In this document: piece by piece, positions 60,634-64,000 of the stretch
Layout of the letters: every line of letters begins with the position of its first letter
Numbering within the stretch: the first letter of the stretch is position 1
Origin: Saururus chinensis
Taxonomy: Eukaryota > Streptophyta > Magnoliopsida > Piperales > Saururaceae
DNA length: 64,000 bases
Direction: 5' to 3'
NCBI GenBank assembly: GCA_035235625.1
Contig: CP141141.1
Coordinates: 25,045,968 to 25,109,967 of the forward strand
Program-made: the position numbers and the translations under genes
The notes under the pieces: model-generated
Told to the model about the DNA's origin: nothing
Seen by the model: the letters and a program-made list of their open reading frames with translations, nothing else
The model's database searches: none

Positions 60634-62070
60634 TGATAAGTACGAAATATATATTTATTTTCTATGCCTTTTTAACTTATTTGCTAGTATAGATTATGTT
60701 AATTTAGAGTTAGTTATGATTTATTTAGATAAAGATAGATATTAGTATTTTAGTTTAATTATTAATAATTTTGTAGTTATTAGTAGTTTAGATATGTATT
60801 TAAATCAAGTTGGAATTTTAGTTATATTCTACTTGTCTAAAATGTGATGTTTTTATGTTTTATAGGTAAAATGTGCTTATCAAAGTACTTGGACGATGTT
60901 TGGAATAATTCAAAATAGTCTTGACATGCATTAAAGTGATTTGGACAACTTTTCGGAGTTATAAACAAATTGAAAATTAATATGGACATGAAAGAAAGAG
61001 CTTAATGAACAGGAATATGGACTGTCCAGAAAAATTGTTCAGATTGCAGAAACAATGTAGCCGTCCGAACGGAGCATTTTTAAGGATCAAACGGGATAAC
61101 GTGATTTTGATGCAAAATGCAGTATAGGCGTTCCAACGGACATGCAGGGCGTTCGAACGGGATAATGCGCAGTTTCCTTATTTCAGCCAATTTTGAGTCC
61201 TTTTCATATACAACTTCTTCATACAGTTCTTATGCCTATATAAAGACATATTTGGCTCGAATTTGAGGTTAGCAAGTAGATTTTCTGGAGTGAAAAAGGA
61301 AGAAGAAGATGGAAGAGAACTCAAAGCTCTCAATGGAGATTCAAGTGTTTTCTTTTACAATGGAAGGCTAAACTTTTCTTTTACTTGGGAGTTGATGAAG
61401 CTATAGATAAGTTTCAGTTTCTTTTATTTTTAATTTAGATCTCAGTTGTGAATTATGACAATTGTATGATAAAGATTTCTTTTTTAATGGAAGAGCTTTA
61501 CATGTTTATTCAATTCTATGTTGATTTATTGTCTTGTAGATGATAGATTGACATAGTTTTGATATTTATATCAATTCTAATTTCTATGATTTAGATGAGA
61601 TGGTCATACAATAGTTTTAATGTTCAGATAATTAATGACTTGGATGAGTTATACTAAGATTAGACGGGTCATGCCTATAGCTAATTTAGTGTTGATGATT
61701 CGTGCTATTGTCGAAGATAGTTCATGCCAATGAATTTAATTAATGATTCTTTCTGAAGTAATTCTAGTTTGTAGCTGAGAATGCTTGTTCATATTCACAC
61801 TAGATTTAGATTAAAAGTGAATGAACTGTTATGGTTCTATAGTGGATTTGATTTCCTAAGTAAATTCTATCATATTAACGTCTTGTTTTTAAACTAGTTG
61901 ATTCCTTTCTTTTGCTTAATTTAAGTTTAAGTTCTTTCTAGTTTTTAATCAGCAAATTCCTCTTTAGATTTAGTAATAATTCATCCATCCCTGAGGTTCG
62001 ACAACCCTTAAATACTCATCCTAGTACAATTACCTTATACACTTGCAAAGGGTTTAATTATAAACGATCA
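60634..62070 (+). repeat. C2 5' LTR
   Basis: TGATAAGT to AACGATCA, 1437 bp. It is longer than C1 (1171 bp) mainly through extra sequence before 61060. The TATA box CCTATATAAAGAC is at about 61232. The palindromic module is at 61060-61170. Confidence 0.9.
61060..61170 (+). promoter_or_regulatory. Palindromic module in C2
   Basis: GCCGTCCGAACGGAGC, GATCAAACGGGATAACG, GGCGTTCCAACGG and CATGCAGGGCGTTCGAACGG are followed by GATAATGCGCAG. Where C1 has CGATCGATCGG, this copy has CGTTCGAACGG at the same site. Confidence 0.6.
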
Positions 62071-62076
62071 AGTTTT

Positions 62077-62094
62077 TGGCGCCGTTGCCGGGGA
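62077..62094 (+). promoter_or_regulatory. Primer-binding site of C2
   Basis: TGGCGCCGTTGCCGGGGA, six bases after the LTR. It is the well-known site of Athila-type elements. Confidence 0.93.
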
Positions 62095-62369
62095 CAGTGT
62101 TGATTTGTTACTAAATTAGCTTTAGGATAATTCTAGATACTTTACTTTCAGTTTACTTATTTATTTATTTTTTAGGTTAATTCTTAGTTTCTTACATTTT
62201 TTTAATTTGATCTTGTAGGTTGAGTTGAAGGTGCTCTCTACACTTGTGGCCACAAGTGGACATTGGGAAGCATAGTGCTTCTCTTCGGTTTGCAAGATCT
62301 TTTTCCCTTTTTATTCTTTTTCCTTAAGTTATTTTTGCTTCCTCTTTCCCTTTTTATACTTAAAATTGT

Positions 62370-64000
62370 GTGGTGTGTTTGTGGTGTATGTGTGGTCGTC
62401 GCTCCTTACTCCCCCGATTAGTACCATTTGACCCTGAGCCTGAGCGGACATCTAGGAGAGCTGAGTTGCCCTCGACCTATATCCCTACACCCCCAAACTC
62501 TCCTACCAATTCCTCCACCCTCACTACCTCTACCCTCATCATGGCTGAACATCAGTTAGTACATGCACCACTCAAAGCTCTAAAGGAGTATTACACTCCC
62601 AATGAGTACACCTCTCCTTCATGCATTTGGTTGTCAGCGGTTGCTGCTCAAAATTATGAAATTAAGCCCAATGTCATTCAAATACTTCCATCTTTTTATG
62701 GACTCAATAATGAAAACCCGTATAGGCACCAAGATGACTTCTTGGAAATATGCACAACTTTTAAGCTCTCAAATTTAACCGATGAAGCTGTTAAACTTCG
62801 CCTTTTTTCCTTTCACATTGAAAGATAAGGCTAAGGAATGGCTTCACTCTTTAGAGCCAGACACCATCACAACTTGGGCACAAATGCAACAAGAGTTCCT
62901 AAAAAAATACTTCTCCATAGGTAAGACCAACCAAATGAGAAAGGCCATAACCACTTTTGCTCAACTTCTCACTGAACAGTTCCATGAGAGTTGGGATAGA
63001 CTTAAGAACCTTCTTAGGAGGTGTCCTCATCATAATGTCCCAAAGTGGCAATTAGTGCAACGTTTTTATGAGGGTCTTACTGAACAAAACCGTCATCTTG
63101 TTGATGCAAGTTGTGGGGGTACCTTTTTGCTAAAAAATGAAAATGAGGCATGGAAACTTTTTGAGGACTTGAGTGAAAATTCTTTTCAACATGCTGTGTT
63201 GAATAGAAATGAGAGTAGACTATCTACCTTGAACAATGCCCCCTCTAGGGGTGGCTTGTATGAAGTCAAAAACCTATTAGACCTCTCCTCCAAAGTTGAT
63301 ACTTTGAGTAGGAAGCTGAACCTCCTTATGACTTCCACACATCAGCCCACTCCCTTCACTCAAGATGCATGCACTATATGCCTTAGCCCAGCCCATACTA
63401 TCATGGAGTGCCCCTCTGCCTCTCAATTTCCTGAGTTTGTCTAAGACCATGTGAATGCTACCCAATCCTTCCCTAGGGCTGAGAATAATTCATTTTCAAA
63501 CATATATAACCCTGGGTGGAGGAATCATCCTAACTTTTCCTGGAGAGCACAAAACCAAGGGGTTGTGGGCAACCAACCCCCTAGGCAACCATTCTAAGTC
63601 CCACCAGCCTATATCCACCAACCTCAAGTCCAACATCTATATGTCCAACCCAATAGGAATTCAAGTTTTGAAGAAAAGGTCTTGAGTGCCCTGCAAGGCA
63701 TTCAATCTCAATCTCAACTCCTCCACTCTCACACACATTCTATAGCAAAATTAAAAGCCCAAATTGGACAACTAGCCAATGCTATCAATAAGAGAGAGAT
63801 GGGGACTTTGCCAAGTCAACCTATACAAAACCCTAAAGGTCAATTTCAGGTAGAGGGAGCTCCTTCCTCTAATGAACAAGTTAATTCTATAATGACCCTT
63901 AGGAGTGGGAGGATTGTTGACAAGAACGTTGAGGGGACACCAGTGACAGATGATAGGAGTGAGGAGTTAGAAAGGGCAGCCCCTAATGAGCCTCAAGTAG
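62370..64000 (+). pseudogene. Athila-type gag, frameshifted, runs off the window
   Basis: Encodes the particle coat precursor. The N-terminal part (62370-62828) includes MAEHQLVHAPLKAL and a YTSPSCIWL segment. A run of six T (62803-62808) appears to shift the frame. The text resumes as DKAKEWLHSLEPDTITTWAQ, then MQQEFLKKYF, the Retrotrans_gag core. A zinc knuckle of the form CxxCx4Hx4C (CTICLSPAHTIMEC) lies near 63376-63417. Then stops at 63442 and about 63595 replace likely glutamine codons, while the same frame continues with YNPGWRNHPNFSW and IMTLRSGR (about 63890), a phrase typical of Athila-type polyproteins just before protease. The true start could be 62370 or the later MAEHQ codon. 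Confidence 0.9.

Larger units (their letters stand above)
60634..64000 (+). mobile_element. Athila-type Ty3/gypsy element, copy C2 (5' part)
   Basis: The 5' LTR (60634-62070, 1437 bp) is followed by the primer-binding site TGGCGCCGTTGCCGGGGA (62077-62094), which is characteristic of plant Athila/Tat elements and complementary to an Asp tRNA, and then a leader and gag. Protease and polymerase lie beyond the right edge. Its LTR matches C1. Gag contains a frameshift and two stops, so this copy is inactive. Confidence 0.93.

Noticed and set aside
28326..62070. C1 and C2 LTRs as the two ends of one giant element
   Set aside because: C1 has its own AAAAA flanks and differs in length and sequence. 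C2 has its own primer site and gag. Unrelated nested elements lie between.

Overview
This window reads as nuclear DNA of a flowering plant with a repeat-rich genome. Nearly everything is nested LTR retrotransposon sequence, satellite-like repeat, AT-rich filler, or a shuffled nuclear insertion of plastid DNA (NUPT). I find no intact host gene. The plastid fragments include ndhA, ndhB, ndhH, ndhI, atpB/E/F/I, rpoB, rps2, psbA, psbD, psbE, trnH, 16S and 23S, so the donor plastome carried ndh genes. I cannot name the species.

Layout. 1-972 (minus) is a decayed DUF1985-type gene of the kind carried by plant transposons. 1180-6245 is an array of ~333-bp tandem repeats, split by a 3.55-kb solo LTR (B1, 1763-5313). 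6424-13005 is a NUPT cluster of at least 18 recognisable plastid pieces in mixed order and orientation. 13006-14321 is a GC-richer stretch that I cannot identify. 14322-18987 is an old non-coding LTR element (A1, minus) that interrupts the reverse transcriptase of a dead Ty1/copia element (18988-23608, minus). 23609-30300 is mostly AT-rich, with a foldback MITE-like element and an Athila-type solo LTR (C1, 28326-29496). 30300-52968 is a nest: + strand family-B LTR arms are interrupted by an opposite-strand family-B solo LTR (B2), by small copia-type elements (D1 inside B2, and D2), and by a 7.4-kb non-coding LTR element (A2, 43871-51316, minus) with a perfect target duplication. 52969-60245 holds duplicated LTR remnants (F) and a copia gag remnant. 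60246-60633 is a third D copy, interrupted by an Athila-type Ty3/gypsy element (C2) that runs off the right edge with a broken gag.

How the parts work together. No pathway is encoded. The A and D elements have LTRs, primer-binding sites and, in A, polypurine tracts, but no recognisable enzymes, so they would depend on proteins made elsewhere. The copia and Athila elements are the protein-coding types, and both copies here are broken.

Best candidates for something undescribed: (1) each A2 LTR has seven consecutive hairpins whose sense-strand core matches a tRNA D-arm / Pol III A-box; (2) a palindromic module (CGATCGATCGG / CGTTCGAACGG words beside a TGCAGG word) occurs in LTRs of two otherwise unrelated families, B and C; (3) ~115-bp non-coding repeat arrays are shared by A1 and A2; (4) the NUPT is an unusually fine mosaic, with a foldback junction and a 361-codon chimeric atpB reading frame.
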